Source: Pedobacter sp. AJM
GTDB taxonomy: Bacteria > Bacteroidota > Bacteroidia > Sphingobacteriales > Sphingobacteriaceae
Assembly (NCBI RefSeq): GCF_002197755.1
Contig: NZ_NHOT01000002.1
Location: 310,001 to 374,000 of the forward strand
DNA length: 64,000 nt
Reading direction: 5' to 3'
Notes under the pieces: model-generated
Database searches by the model: none
What the model was told of the DNA's origin: nothing
The model's input: only the letters and a program-made list of their open reading frames with translations
Position numbers and translations under genes: made by a program
Part shown: piece after piece, positions 1 to 8,630 of the stretch
How positions within the stretch are numbered: the stretch's first letter is position 1
Layout: each line of letters begins with the position of its first letter

Positions 1-481
1 TAATTTCTTTTGATCGGGTCGATTCTGCCAGTTCTTTAGCCAGTTTTGTATAGGCTTCTGCTTTTTCTTTATCTTTCTTTCTTAAGGCAAGATTGGCAAG
101 ATGAATCAGCACATAACCTTTCTGGTTCTTACCGCCCACCGGGAACCGGCTGGCCAGTTGAAAATGGTATTCGGCCTTATCATAATCTTCTTCTTTCAAG
201 GCCATATTGCCCTGCATAAATTCATAATAGCCCCTCCGGTTTCTTGATAATCTTTCTGGATTAGGTACTTCAGCCAACATTAGTTTAGCTTTTACAAAAT
301 CATTATTTTTAAAATATTTGGATGCCATTAAAACAGAACTATGCCTAAAGTGACTCCAAATGATAAAAAGAAAAAGAAAACCAGCGACAGCCGCCAGCTC
401 ATACTGAGTATAAAAGATACAAACCAATGCTGCCAGTAAAAAAACAGCCATCAATACATACCTGCCAAGACTGTTATACAT
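1..481 (-). CDS. TPR-type membrane protein, C-terminus cut by window edge
   Basis: The reverse strand is open from an ATG at 481 to the window edge (160 codons seen). Residues about 8-26 and 29-45 are hydrophobic and look like two membrane spans. After residue 60 the sequence turns into helical, Lys/Glu/Ala-rich text with tetratricopeptide spacing (for example YYEFMQGNMALKEEDYDKAE, then a second helix pair), so the soluble part probably binds protein partners. Its ATG overlaps the TAA of the upstream response regulator (TAATG), which implies translational coupling and one operon with the kinase and regulator. Its function is unknown; a role linked to the two-component signal is inferred from position only. 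The missing end lies outside the window. Confidence 0.7.
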   Translation of the reverse strand, partial: MYNSLGRYVLMAVFLLAALVCIFYTQYELAAVAGFLFLFIIWSHFRHSSVLMASKYFKNNDFVKAKLMLAEVPNPERLSRNRRGYYEFMQGNMALKEEDYDKAEYHFQLASRFPVGGKNQKGYVLIHLANLALRKKDKEKAEAYTKLAKELAESTRSKEI

Positions 482-1185
482 TAATGGATATCAGTGAATT
501 TATAGCCTACCCCCCGAATCGAATGAAAATAAACCGGATTTTTCTGGTCTGGCTCAAAATACTTTCGGAACGTTAAAATAAAGTTATCAATTGTTCTGGT
601 TGATGGATAAACATCATAATTCCAAACGGTTTCTAAAATTTGCTCACGAGAAACGGCATCATTCTTACGCTCAATTAAAAGCTTTAACAACATCGTTTCT
701 TTTTTGGTCAATGGTGTAATGGTACCATCATCATTTTTCAATTCAAAAGAATTAAAATAGATTGTTTTATCACCGATTTTATAAGAGTTTAACTCCTTCA
801 GATCATCAGATTTTAAGCTGCGTTTAACTAAAATACCCACACGAAGAATCAATTCTTCTAAGTTGAAAGGCTTAACTAAATAATCATCTGCTCCTTTTTT
901 TAAACCTAAAACACGGTCTTCAGAAGTGTTTTTGGCTGTCAGGAACATAATCGGAACTTCTGCATTTTCCAGACGAATCGTTTCACACACCTGGAAACCA
1001 TCCATTTCGGGAAGCATAACATCTAATACAATAAGATTAAAACGCTCCTCTTTAAAAACTTTAAGAGCTGTTTTGCCATCTTTAACGGCGTGAACTTTAT
1101 AACCTTCCAGTTCGAGGTTTAATTTGATAGCATCTAACAAGTGATCCTCGTCTTCTACCAATAGAATTCTTAATTTTTGTGACAT
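481..1185 (-). CDS. OmpR/PhoB-type response regulator
   Basis: This 234-aa DNA-binding response regulator has a receiver domain at residues 5-118, with the acidic pair Glu11/Asp12, phospho-acceptor Asp55 (in VLDVMLPEMDG) and the conserved Lys-Pro near residue 106 (LVKPF). A winged-helix output domain follows at about 135-232, ending in the typical RGVGYKF wing. It lies 8 nt downstream of a sensor kinase read in the same direction, so the two form a cognate pair. The stop codon overlaps the start of a TPR protein. In Bacteroidota such kinase/regulator pairs are often compared with RprX/RprY, but I cannot assign the stimulus or the regulon from sequence. Confidence 0.93.
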   Translation of the reverse strand: MSQKLRILLVEDEDHLLDAIKLNLELEGYKVHAVKDGKTALKVFKEERFNLIVLDVMLPEMDGFQVCETIRLENAEVPIMFLTAKNTSEDRVLGLKKGADDYLVKPFNLEELILRVGILVKRSLKSDDLKELNSYKIGDKTIYFNSFELKNDDGTITPLTKKETMLLKLLIERKNDAVSREQILETVWNYDVYPSTRTIDNFILTFRKYFEPDQKNPVYFHSIRGVGYKFTDIH

Positions 1186-1193
1186 AATTGAGA

Positions 1194-2060
1194 TTAACTA
1201 AATGTTACTTCAAAAATACTTCCTTGAGGCAGATTATCTTTTACTGTAATATCTGCATCATGGTATTGTAAAACCTCTTTCACAATAAACAAGCCTAAAC
1301 CTGTTCCTTTCGCTTTCCTGACATTCTCATTACCAACCCGGTAAAACTTATCAAATATCAACATTTTTTCTGCATCTGAAATACCCGGCCCTTTATCAAT
1401 TACACTGAATTGAATATGCCCTTCAACCTGATGCAAAAGCACATTTATCTCATCACAAGGGCTCGAATACTTTACTGCATTTTCTATCAAATTCGTCACG
1501 ACTGACGATAAGGCAAATTTGTCACCTACAATCTGCAGATTTGGCTGAATTTGCGCATTAATCAATTGCTCATTACCGCAGGAGTGAACTTGCAACCTAT
1601 CTGTGATCTTATAAACCAATTCAGAAAAATTAAATTCTTCCTTTGGAAAACTATAGGAACGATTTTCAATTTTAGTAGCCAATAACATGTTTTCAACCAG
1701 ATCATCCAAACGTTCAATATCTTTTAATGAATTATTTAACAAAGAAACCTGACGGGCTTTATCCAGATCTCTTTTAACAATGGTTTGGATAGAAAGTTTT
1801 ATGGCCGCCAGTGGCGATTTTAATTCATGCGTAATCGACATTAGGAAATTCTGCTGTTGTTCACGAAGTTTATCTTCACGTTTAAGCGACTGATGCAGAA
1901 AATAACCGCCGATACAAAGCAAAAAAAGAAAGACGGACCCTTCCCCCATAATCATTGTCATGCGGCTTGGCTGCAAACGCACAACCAAAGTTCCCCATGA
2001 AACTAACTGGATTAATGCGTAAAGCAATAATGCGTAAAATATAATTATAGATTTCTTCAT
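1194..2060 (-). CDS. Sensor histidine kinase, two-span membrane type
   Basis: This 288-aa kinase has two membrane spans (about residues 4-27 and 41-57) joined by a very short extracytoplasmic loop, so it has almost no periplasmic sensor domain. The dimerisation/phospho-acceptor region contains SITHELKSPL with His78. The ATPase domain shows an N box (NLIENAVKYS), a G1 box (DKGPGI) and a G2 box (GTGLGLFIV). It is the first gene of a leftward operon with the response regulator and TPR protein. The minimal loop suggests sensing within the membrane or through a partner, as in intramembrane-sensing kinases; that is inference. Confidence 0.92.
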   Translation of the reverse strand: MKKSIIIFYALLLYALIQLVSWGTLVVRLQPSRMTMIMGEGSVFLFLLCIGGYFLHQSLKREDKLREQQQNFLMSITHELKSPLAAIKLSIQTIVKRDLDKARQVSLLNNSLKDIERLDDLVENMLLATKIENRSYSFPKEEFNFSELVYKITDRLQVHSCGNEQLINAQIQPNLQIVGDKFALSSVVTNLIENAVKYSSPCDEINVLLHQVEGHIQFSVIDKGPGISDAEKMLIFDKFYRVGNENVRKAKGTGLGLFIVKEVLQYHDADITVKDNLPQGSIFEVTFS

Positions 2061-2207
2061 TTGTTCCTTCGGGTTGATTGCACAGATTGTTTGATTACAC
2101 AGATTTATTTAACGCTTTTCTTTATTTCGAGACATGAAGCAATGACAACTTCTAATACAAAACTCTCTGTTCTCTGTGAAATCTCCTTGCTCTCTGTGGT
2201 AAAACTT
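2061..2207. repeat. Cluster of dispersed Bacteroidota intergenic repeats
   Basis: The space between hemL and the kinase gene holds three repeat-like pieces and no credible gene. An imperfect 15-nt direct repeat (TTGATTGCACAGATT, then TTGATTACACAGATT) starts at 2074 and 2091. A piece like the CATTGC..GAAGCAATGACA repeat lies at about 2125-2149. A CTCTCTGT/CTCTGTG-rich stretch lies at about 2162-2200 and ends 8 nt before the hemL stop. Similar sequences recur at 19901 and 24291. They read as decayed dispersed repeats; no function is visible. Confidence 0.5.
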
Positions 2208-3578
2208 TTACTTCTTAAACACCAAATCCAATGCTTCAAAAATAGCACGTTTTGCTTTCTCCAATTCTATTTTGGTATGGGCCGCAGATACGAAACCAAC
2301 TTCATAACCCGATGGGCCTAAATAAATTCCTCTATTGAGCAATTCACGGTGCATGATCTTAAATTTATCCATGCTTCCGGCATCAATATCATCAGCAGAT
2401 TGAATTTTATCTTTCTCTGTAAAGGCAAACCAAAAAATAGAACCTATCGTAAAAACTTTAAATTTATAATTTCTGGCTGTAGCAAATCGTTGAATGCTGG
2501 CTACGAAATCTTGTGTTTTAGCATTTAGATCTTTATAAAAACCAGATCTGCTGAGTTCTGTTAATGTCGCAATTCCTGCAGCCATCGCAACCGGATTGCC
2601 CGATAAAGTACCTGCCTGATAAACACCTCCATCAGGAGAAATATGCCCCATAATTTCAGCAGAGGCACCATACATCCCCACAGGTAAGCCTCCACCGATG
2701 ATTTTTCCATAAGTTACAATATCTGGTGTGATACCATAATGCGCAGCTGCACCTTCAAAGCCAACCCTGAAACCAGTGATGACTTCATCAAAAATGAGCA
2801 GAGACTTGTTATCTGTACAGATTTTACGTAAGAATTTGATATATTCTTCATCCTGCATGATCAAGCCATTATTTGCCGGAATACCTTCGATAATTACAGC
2901 CGCTACCTGATCTTTAAACTGATTGAAAGCTTGTTCAATGGCATTTGTATCATTTAAAGGTATTACGATGGTTTCTTCAGCGAAAGATTTTGGAACCCCT
3001 GCTGATGACGTTTCACCAAAAGTAACTAAACCGGAACCTGCCTTTACTAATAATGAATCGCTATGACCGTGGTAACAGCCTTCAAATTTGATGATTTTAT
3101 CTCTGCCGGTAAATCCCCTGGCCAAACGAATCGCCGACATCACAGCCTCAGTACCAGAACTCGTGAAACGAATTTTTTCTACAAACCGGTTATTTTTAAT
3201 AATCAGTTCTGCCAATTCATTTTCTAAAGCAGTTGGTGCACCAAAACTCATTCCGTTCTGCATCACTTCGGTAACCTTCTCACGGATTTTTGGATGGTTA
3301 TGGCCTAAAATCAGTGGCCCCCAGCTTCCACAAAAATCAATAAATTGATTACCGTCTGCATCCCAGATATAACAGCCATCACCTTTTTCAATAAAAAGTG
3401 GTGTACCATACACCGATTTAAAAGCCCTTACAGGCGAATTTACACCGCCCGGGAAATACGTTTTAGACTTCTCATATAACTCCGCTGATTTTACCCTTGA
3501 AATATCAGGTTTACTTCCTGTGTTAACCGGAATATCGGCCTCATTGCCTGAAAATATTTTCTTTAATGAATCTAACAT
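2208..3578 (-). CDS. hemL: Glutamate-1-semialdehyde 2,1-aminomutase
   Basis: HemL converts glutamate-1-semialdehyde to 5-aminolevulinate, the second step of the C5 route to heme, using pyridoxal phosphate. The 456-aa product shows the class-III aminotransferase fold: the phosphate-binding SSGTEA at 140-145, LIFDEVITGFR with the cofactor Asp at 264, and the Schiff-base lysine Lys292 in YGKIIGGGLPVG. About 25 N-terminal residues precede the usual family start, so a slightly later start is possible. It is the last gene of the hemA-hemCD-hemB-hemL cluster, which supplies precursors from glutamyl-tRNA; hemE and later genes are not in the window. Confidence 0.95.
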   Translation of the reverse strand: MLDSLKKIFSGNEADIPVNTGSKPDISRVKSAELYEKSKTYFPGGVNSPVRAFKSVYGTPLFIEKGDGCYIWDADGNQFIDFCGSWGPLILGHNHPKIREKVTEVMQNGMSFGAPTALENELAELIIKNNRFVEKIRFTSSGTEAVMSAIRLARGFTGRDKIIKFEGCYHGHSDSLLVKAGSGLVTFGETSSAGVPKSFAEETIVIPLNDTNAIEQAFNQFKDQVAAVIIEGIPANNGLIMQDEEYIKFLRKICTDNKSLLIFDEVITGFRVGFEGAAAHYGITPDIVTYGKIIGGGLPVGMYGASAEIMGHISPDGGVYQAGTLSGNPVAMAAGIATLTELSRSGFYKDLNAKTQDFVASIQRFATARNYKFKVFTIGSIFWFAFTEKDKIQSADDIDAGSMDKFKIMHRELLNRGIYLGPSGYEVGFVSAAHTKIELEKAKRAIFEALDLVFKK

Positions 3579-3591
3579 TTTTTTAGTTTTT

Positions 3592-3722
3592 AAGTTGTAC
3601 GTATTAAGTTTTAAGTATTCGCCAAAACGCAGAACCTAAAACCTAAACTTACAATCTTCCTTTTCTCAAACCTATATATTAAGTTTTAAGTCTCTACCTA
3701 AACGTAGAACTTACAACTTTAA
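3592..3722. repeat. Two heptad-repeat hairpin elements between hemB and hemL
   Basis: This spacer is made of units exactly 7 nt long. The first element has AAGT units at 3592, 3606 and 3613 and inverted ACCT/ACTT units at 3633, 3640 and 3647. The second has AAGT units at 3681 and 3688 and ACTT-type units at 3702, 3709 and 3716. In gene direction the second element starts at the hemB stop codon. The arms are complementary enough to form hairpins in the transcript. See the findings for the whole family. Confidence 0.65.
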
Positions 3723-4687
3723 ATCCAATCGTTATTTAAAATATCTTTAATATGATAAGTAGTAATGATACTTGCACCGGCTCTTGCAAAGGCATGCATC
3801 GTTTCCATTACCACCTTTTGTTCGTCAATCCAGCCACGTTCTGCAGCAGCCTTAACCATGGAGTATTCACCTGATACATTGTAAACCGCTATAGGTAGAT
3901 TGGTATCTTGTTTTAACCGTTGGATAATATCCAGGTAAGCTAATCCGGGTTTCACCATCAGTACATCTGCACCTTCCTGTTCATCCAGCTGCGCTTCACG
4001 TAAAGCTTCTAAAGGATTTCTAAAATCCATCTGATAAGCTTTCCGGTCACCTTTGCCCGGGGCACAGTCTGCAGCCTCTCTAAACGGGCCATAATAAGCC
4101 GAGGCAAATTTCGTCGCATGACTCATAATAGCTGCATTTACAAAACCATTATCATCCAACAGATTTCGCATCGCTTCAATTCTGCCATCCATCATATCTG
4201 ATGGCGCAAACATATCAGCTCCGGCTTGCGCATGTGTTAAAGCCATTTTGGCAATTACATCAACCGTTTTATCGTTTTGAACATAATCATTTTCCAAAAT
4301 ACCGCAGTGCCCATGAGTGGTATAAGAACAAACGCATACATCGGTCACCACATATAAATCATCGCCAAATTGTTTCTTTAATTCACGAACGGCTGTTGGC
4401 ACCAGGGAATGATCATGATAGGCAGACTTTGCATCAGCTGACTTTTCATCTCCGACACCAAAAAGCATGATTTTATTCAAGCCCTTTTTCATTCCGGCTT
4501 CCACATCCTTAACCAAAGCATTAACCGAATAATGGTTTACACCAGGCATGGCATCAATCGCATGTGTAACATTTGTTCCAGGCACTACAAAATACGGGTA
4601 CACAAACATATCTTTCGATAGTCGGGTTTCGGCTACCATCTCTCTCACTAACGGATTTTTCCGTAATCTTCGCGGACGATTTAACAT
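3719..4687 (-). CDS. hemB: Porphobilinogen synthase (5-aminolevulinate dehydratase)
   Basis: HemB condenses two 5-aminolevulinate molecules into porphobilinogen. From the ATG at 4687 the protein is 322 aa, the normal length. Both catalytic lysines are present: Lys193 in SHATKFASAYYGPFR and Lys246 (Schiff base) in LMVKPGLAYLD. The zinc-binding cysteines are Cys118, Cys120 and Cys128 (DVCVCSYTTHGHCG), so it is the zinc-dependent type. An in-frame TTG seven codons upstream lies inside a heptad repeat and is unlikely to be the start. It lies between hemCD and hemL in the heme cluster. Confidence 0.95.
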   Translation of the reverse strand: MLNRPRRLRKNPLVREMVAETRLSKDMFVYPYFVVPGTNVTHAIDAMPGVNHYSVNALVKDVEAGMKKGLNKIMLFGVGDEKSADAKSAYHDHSLVPTAVRELKKQFGDDLYVVTDVCVCSYTTHGHCGILENDYVQNDKTVDVIAKMALTHAQAGADMFAPSDMMDGRIEAMRNLLDDNGFVNAAIMSHATKFASAYYGPFREAADCAPGKGDRKAYQMDFRNPLEALREAQLDEQEGADVLMVKPGLAYLDIIQRLKQDTNLPIAVYNVSGEYSMVKAAAERGWIDEQKVVMETMHAFARAGASIITTYHIKDILNNDWI

Positions 4688-4693
4688 ATAATT

Positions 4694-4728
4694 AGTATTT
4701 AGTATCAAGTATCGAGACTTGAGTATTC
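4694..4728. repeat. Heptad repeat upstream of hemB
   Basis: Five consecutive 7-nt units start at 4694, 4701, 4708, 4715 and 4722 (AGTATTT, AGTATCA, AGTATCG, AGACTTG, AGTATTC). The AG-T core is held and the rest varies. The element sits 7 nt before the hemB start codon, inside the untranslated leader if hemB is read from upstream. Confidence 0.6.
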
Positions 4729-4815
4729 ATTTTTCCTTGGAAGTGATTTCACCGATTCCTTATTTAATAGCACTGTTATGAGTAAGTCGTTTTGCTTTCA
4801 GCACTAATCTTTTAG

Positions 4816-4836
4816 CTTCCAAACCCTCAACCTCTA
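4816..4836. repeat. Short heptad element overlapping the hemCD stop codon
   Basis: Three 7-nt units (CTTCCAA, ACCCTCA, ACCTCTA) run up to and over the TAG stop of hemCD. In gene direction they read as a stop followed by AGGTTGAGGGTTTGGAAG. The same kind of sequence directly follows the stops of the LiaF-like gene (15872) and leuS (50610). Confidence 0.5.
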
Positions 4837-6423
4837 TTTAATTTCTATTCCAAAAACGGCCTCTGCTAATCCGATTTCATCAGGAGAATATGGCAAGGCA
4901 TATTTTACGCCCATCTCATCAAACTTTTTCCCTGTTGAATTACCGATGGCAATTACTTGTTGCCCAGGTTCTAGCAAATTATCAGCAAAATAGGCATCTA
5001 CATTGGATGGACTGGTAAAAATTAACACATCAGCATAACTCTGGTCGATGTTTTCTTCAATTACCGTTTCGTAAATGGGTAAATCAATAATTTTAGCATC
5101 AGCTGGCAAAGATTTTTGGATAGACTGCAATGAATCCTGTGCCCTTGGAAACAGGATATTTTTTCCTGAAACCAGCTTTGCAAAATCTTCAGCAACTTCT
5201 GTAATATCACCACTTTCACCTACAAAATTGGCAACATGACCAAACTTACGCAAGGCATCCTCCGACCCCCTACCTACTACGCCAAATTGTGTTTTCTTAG
5301 GTAAATGCGGTTTAAGATTGAAAAAATACTCCACACTATTTCGGCTGCTAAAGAAAATCCAATCAATATTTTTTAAAATAAACTGATCTAAAACCGTTAC
5401 GATAGGAAAAGTACGAATTAAAGAACGGCCTTCAATTTCAATTCCTTTGCTTTCCAGTGCTTTACGAAAATAGCTATGTTCTCCAATTTCGCGTGAGATA
5501 AAAACTTTAGCCGGCTTCTTTCTTTCCTGACTAAACTTGGCAACGATTTTTTCGGCCAAACCTTCCGTCGTTTCTGAGCGCAAAAACAAGCGTTCAGGAA
5601 AATCATCTGCGGTTTCAGCTTTTGATGTCCATACTTCAAAGACACCATCTTCTTCTTTGCAGTAACAGCCTAACGGCATATGGCACCCTCCCTCAAACAA
5701 GTTCAAAACTTTACGTTCCACACCCACTTCTTTAGCAGTTAAGGGATCGTGTAGTGTTTGAAGTGCTTCAAATAGTTCATGATCATTTTCTCTGATTTGT
5801 ATGGCTAAAGCACCCTGAGCCGGAGCCGGAACAAATGTAGTAGGTGCTAATTCCTCTACATGAAACTCACTAACATCTAAACCCAACCGTTTAATACCAG
5901 CTTTGGCGAGCATAATGGCATCATAGCTTTCATCCCTCAATTTCTGGATACGTGTAGGTACATTTCCCCGTAAATCTTCAATTTCCAAATCAGACCGTAA
6001 GCCCAATAATTGCGCTTTTCTCCTGTTTGAAGAAGTACCCACCATGGCACCCTTTTTCAATGAAAGTTTCTGGGATACATCTACGCAATCTTTTAAAATC
6101 AATAGATATTCAGTGGCTTCCTCACGTGGAGGAATAGCGGCAATAGTTAAGCCTACAGGATGATTGGTTGGCAAATCTTTCAGGCAGTGAACGGCCAGGT
6201 CAATTGTACCAGCCAGGAGCTCTTCTTCCAGTTCTTTGGTAAAAAAACCTTTTCCTTCTAATTTATCCAATCTCAAATTCAGGATTTTATCGCCCTGTGT
6301 TTTGATGATTTTAATATCAGCTTCTATTCCAATTGCAGCTAACTCACTTTGAATATGATTAGCCTGCCATAAAGCGAGGTCGCTACCGCGTGTTCCGATG
6401 GTTAATTTCTTCACTATAAACAT
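4834..6423 (-). CDS. hemCD: Fused hydroxymethylbilane synthase / uroporphyrinogen-III synthase
   Basis: One 529-aa reading frame carries two consecutive heme enzymes. Residues 5 to about 300 are porphobilinogen deaminase (HemC): TRGSDLALWQ at the start, catalytic Asp83 in HCLKDLPT, the Arg-rich SSNRRKAQLL, and Cys247 in EGGCHMPLGC for the dipyrromethane cofactor. Residues about 304-529 match uroporphyrinogen-III synthase (HemD): KPAKVFISREIGE, IDWIFFSSRNSVEYF, and VLIFTSPSNVDAYF near the end. HemC makes the unstable linear hydroxymethylbilane and HemD closes the ring, so fusion could pass the intermediate on directly. There is no frameshift at the joint. A HemC/HemD fusion is also known in Leptospira. 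Confidence 0.92.
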   Translation of the reverse strand: MFIVKKLTIGTRGSDLALWQANHIQSELAAIGIEADIKIIKTQGDKILNLRLDKLEGKGFFTKELEEELLAGTIDLAVHCLKDLPTNHPVGLTIAAIPPREEATEYLLILKDCVDVSQKLSLKKGAMVGTSSNRRKAQLLGLRSDLEIEDLRGNVPTRIQKLRDESYDAIMLAKAGIKRLGLDVSEFHVEELAPTTFVPAPAQGALAIQIRENDHELFEALQTLHDPLTAKEVGVERKVLNLFEGGCHMPLGCYCKEEDGVFEVWTSKAETADDFPERLFLRSETTEGLAEKIVAKFSQERKKPAKVFISREIGEHSYFRKALESKGIEIEGRSLIRTFPIVTVLDQFILKNIDWIFFSSRNSVEYFFNLKPHLPKKTQFGVVGRGSEDALRKFGHVANFVGESGDITEVAEDFAKLVSGKNILFPRAQDSLQSIQKSLPADAKIIDLPIYETVIEENIDQSYADVLIFTSPSNVDAYFADNLLEPGQQVIAIGNSTGKKFDEMGVKYALPYSPDEIGLAEAVFGIEIK

Positions 6424-6783
6424 TTGATGAGTAGCAAATTTAAGGTAAATAGTGCTTGAAACTATAAATTGTTTAAAAATGAGACAGTGAGGTTACAGAG
6501 AAGGGAGATTGAGATGAAAGTAGCGTAATTTAAATCACAATGAGAAGCTCCCGTAGCTGGATAGTTATTTATTAATTAGGCTAAAAACCCTTTAGGGAAC
6601 AGTAATTTAAAATGCTAAATTGTAAGTGAAATGAATTCGTTTGACCAGATCAGGAGGGTAAAAAAGTATAAGCTTTAATCGAAGAGCATTACATCTAGAA
6701 TTTGTTCACCCTGATTAAACCCAAAAGAGATAAAGCCTAACTTACGTACTTTGGGCGTACCTTAAGCGTTCTTTGCAGTTAAA
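6424..6783. other. Intergenic spacer hemA-hemCD, no gene seen
   Basis: These 360 bp hold no convincing reading frame on either strand. A reverse-strand TAAATTTG at 6435-6442 fits the Bacteroidota -7 box, but it would put the transcript start only a few nucleotides before the hemCD ATG, so it is weak. A purine-rich stretch at about 6483-6520 resembles the CAGAGA-type repeat text found after hemL. The length suggests that hemCD may have its own promoter rather than relying on readthrough from hemA. Confidence 0.4.
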
Positions 6784-8010
6784 TTAAGATTCTTTAACCA
6801 GAATTTCTTTGGCCATAATCATCGGTACACTGATGCACTTTTTCTCCATATAATTCATTACGCGTTCCAGAACTTCGCGGGAGGCTTCGTCCATCTGGCT
6901 AATTTCATCTGCAAATACGCCATTCAATGCCGTATTTTTGATTTCTTTAATCTTCCGTGGAACATCCTGCATGGCCAGTTCAATCCGGCGTTGTTTCAGT
7001 ACGGTAAAAAACTCAGCAATATTGGCATTGATGATATCCTCAGCGTGAACCAATTCATTATAACGTTCCTGGATATTTTTACGGGCAACTTCTTTTAAAG
7101 ATTCTACTTCAATGTAATGAACCGGGTTGTTATGAATAACAGCGGGGGCCACATCGTTCGGGATCGCTAAATCAACAATTACCTTTTTCCCCGTATCGCC
7201 ATTTAATAGCTTAGCATAAAGGGCTTCATTGATAATGGCCTCAGTAGAACCTGTACAGGTAATAATCACATCAAAGCCTTCCGTAAAATCTTCTAAAGCT
7301 TCCAAAGGATAAGCTTTACCATTCAACTCTCCCGCTAAAGATTCTGCTTTAGATAGGGTACGGTTAAAAATAGAAAAGTTTGAGTATTTATGTTTGTTAA
7401 GATATTTTGCAATATTCTGGTTGGTTTCACCTGCTCCAATGATTAATACACGTGAATTGCCGCACATGTTTAATTCTTTAAGCTTGCGATAAGCAAGAGA
7501 AACTACAGAAACCGGATTTTTTGAAATGTTCGTATGCGTATAAACCTCTTTCGCAGTTTTAACCACCCGCTCCATAATCATACGCATATAATCGCCGGTA
7601 AAACCTGCATCACGGCAGTTTTCATAAGCTTTACGTATCTGTGCAAGAATTTCTTTTTCGCCAACCACCAAACTTTCCAAAGAACAAGACGTTCTTAAAA
7701 GATGGTTGAAAGCTTCTTCGTTTTCGAAAACGGTAACATTATCAAGGAAACGCTCCATAAACTCCGGAGGCAAACCCATGTCCAATACCGTAAGAAACCG
7801 GGTAACAAATTCTTTATCTGTTTTCTCTTTAGTCAAAAAAACAAACTCTACACGGTTGCAGGTTCCAACGTAAAAAATTTCGCTAACAGGAAGCTCAGTT
7901 TGAATATTCTTCAACCTGCTATCCAAACTCTGGTCACAAATAACTAATTTCCCTAAAGATTTCAGGTCGATGTGGTGATGCGTAAAAGCTATTACTTTTA
8001 AATATTCCAA
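6784..8010 (-). CDS. hemA: Glutamyl-tRNA reductase
   Basis: HemA reduces glutamyl-tRNA to glutamate-1-semialdehyde with NADPH, the committed step of the C5 heme route. The 408-aa product has the catalytic Cys51 in GTCNRVEF, the LVVGEKEILAQIR substrate-site helix, an NADPH-binding loop GAGETNQNIAKYL, and the C-terminal dimerisation helices. The reading frame starts at a TTG; the residues after it (EYLKVIAFTHH) match where the family usually begins and no ATG lies nearby, so I take TTG as the true start. It heads the leftward heme cluster and is divergent from the DoxX-like gene. Confidence 0.95.
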   Translation of the reverse strand: MEYLKVIAFTHHHIDLKSLGKLVICDQSLDSRLKNIQTELPVSEIFYVGTCNRVEFVFLTKEKTDKEFVTRFLTVLDMGLPPEFMERFLDNVTVFENEEAFNHLLRTSCSLESLVVGEKEILAQIRKAYENCRDAGFTGDYMRMIMERVVKTAKEVYTHTNISKNPVSVVSLAYRKLKELNMCGNSRVLIIGAGETNQNIAKYLNKHKYSNFSIFNRTLSKAESLAGELNGKAYPLEALEDFTEGFDVIITCTGSTEAIINEALYAKLLNGDTGKKVIVDLAIPNDVAPAVIHNNPVHYIEVESLKEVARKNIQERYNELVHAEDIINANIAEFFTVLKQRRIELAMQDVPRKIKEIKNTALNGVFADEISQMDEASREVLERVMNYMEKKCISVPMIMAKEILVKES

Positions 8011-8040
8011 GTGCTTCCGTTGTTAACTATTATCGGGATA

Positions 8041-8048
8041 CAAAAGTA
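8041..8048 (-). promoter_or_regulatory. Candidate -7 promoter box for hemA
   Basis: The reverse strand reads TACTTTTG, a full match to the Bacteroidota primary-sigma -7 consensus TAnnTTTG, 31 nt before the hemA start codon. I see no clear TTG -33 box at the expected distance. Confidence 0.45.
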
Positions 8049-8114
8049 GCATGGATGATGCATGTCACCGTCATTCATCTGTAATTTAGGTTAATTTAGA
8101 ACGGTTTTAAATAG

Positions 8115-8507
8115 ATGCAAAACACTGACAATCGAAACATTATTTACAAAACTTTCCTAGGGATATATGGCCTTTTGTATATCCTGGGAGGGATTAATCA
8201 TTTTATATCAACACCCGCATATCACGCCATTATGCCAAAATGGTTGCCGGCTCATGCATTTTTAATTTATCTATCTGGTATGATGGAAATTGTTTCAGGA
8301 ATAATGCTGCTTTTTTCAAGAACAAAAAAACTGGCTGCTTTATTTATTATTCTGATGTTAGTTGCATTCCTACCTGCACATATATACATGATTCAGATCG
8401 CACCCTTTCAGCTTGGCAAAATTTTGGTAACACCCCTTATTGCTTGGGTGAGATTACCATTTCAACTATTATTGATCGGCTGGGCCTGGTATTATTATCG
8501 AAAATAG
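8115..8507 (+). CDS. DoxX-like small membrane protein
   Basis: A 130-aa protein with four hydrophobic segments (about residues 12-30, 46-66, 72-92 and 104-126). This is the layout of the DoxX/DoxD-like family, and GLLYILGGINHF in the first span and YLSGMMEIVSGIMLL in the second are typical. Biochemical roles in this family are mostly unsettled. It is divergent from hemA and about 120 bp ahead of a hydrolase gene in the same direction, so the two may be co-transcribed. It has no signal peptide apart from the first span. Confidence 0.75.
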   Translation: MQNTDNRNIIYKTFLGIYGLLYILGGINHFISTPAYHAIMPKWLPAHAFLIYLSGMMEIVSGIMLLFSRTKKLAALFIILMLVAFLPAHIYMIQIAPFQLGKILVTPLIAWVRLPFQLLLIGWAWYYYRK

Positions 8508-8630
8508 GATAAGATAATGAGAATTTACTCCTCCTATTTTTCATAACACCAGCGAAAGGATATGATAAGCGCACACAAATTTACAACAAAATCAGTTTTA
8601 GTAAGTTTATCTTATACACCAATTCCTTAA

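Noticed and set aside
2061-2321. 86-codon plus-strand frame between the kinase and hemL
   Set aside because: It spans repeat-like spacer and the end of hemL; the peptide has no recognisable pattern and starts at the edge of the kinase gene.
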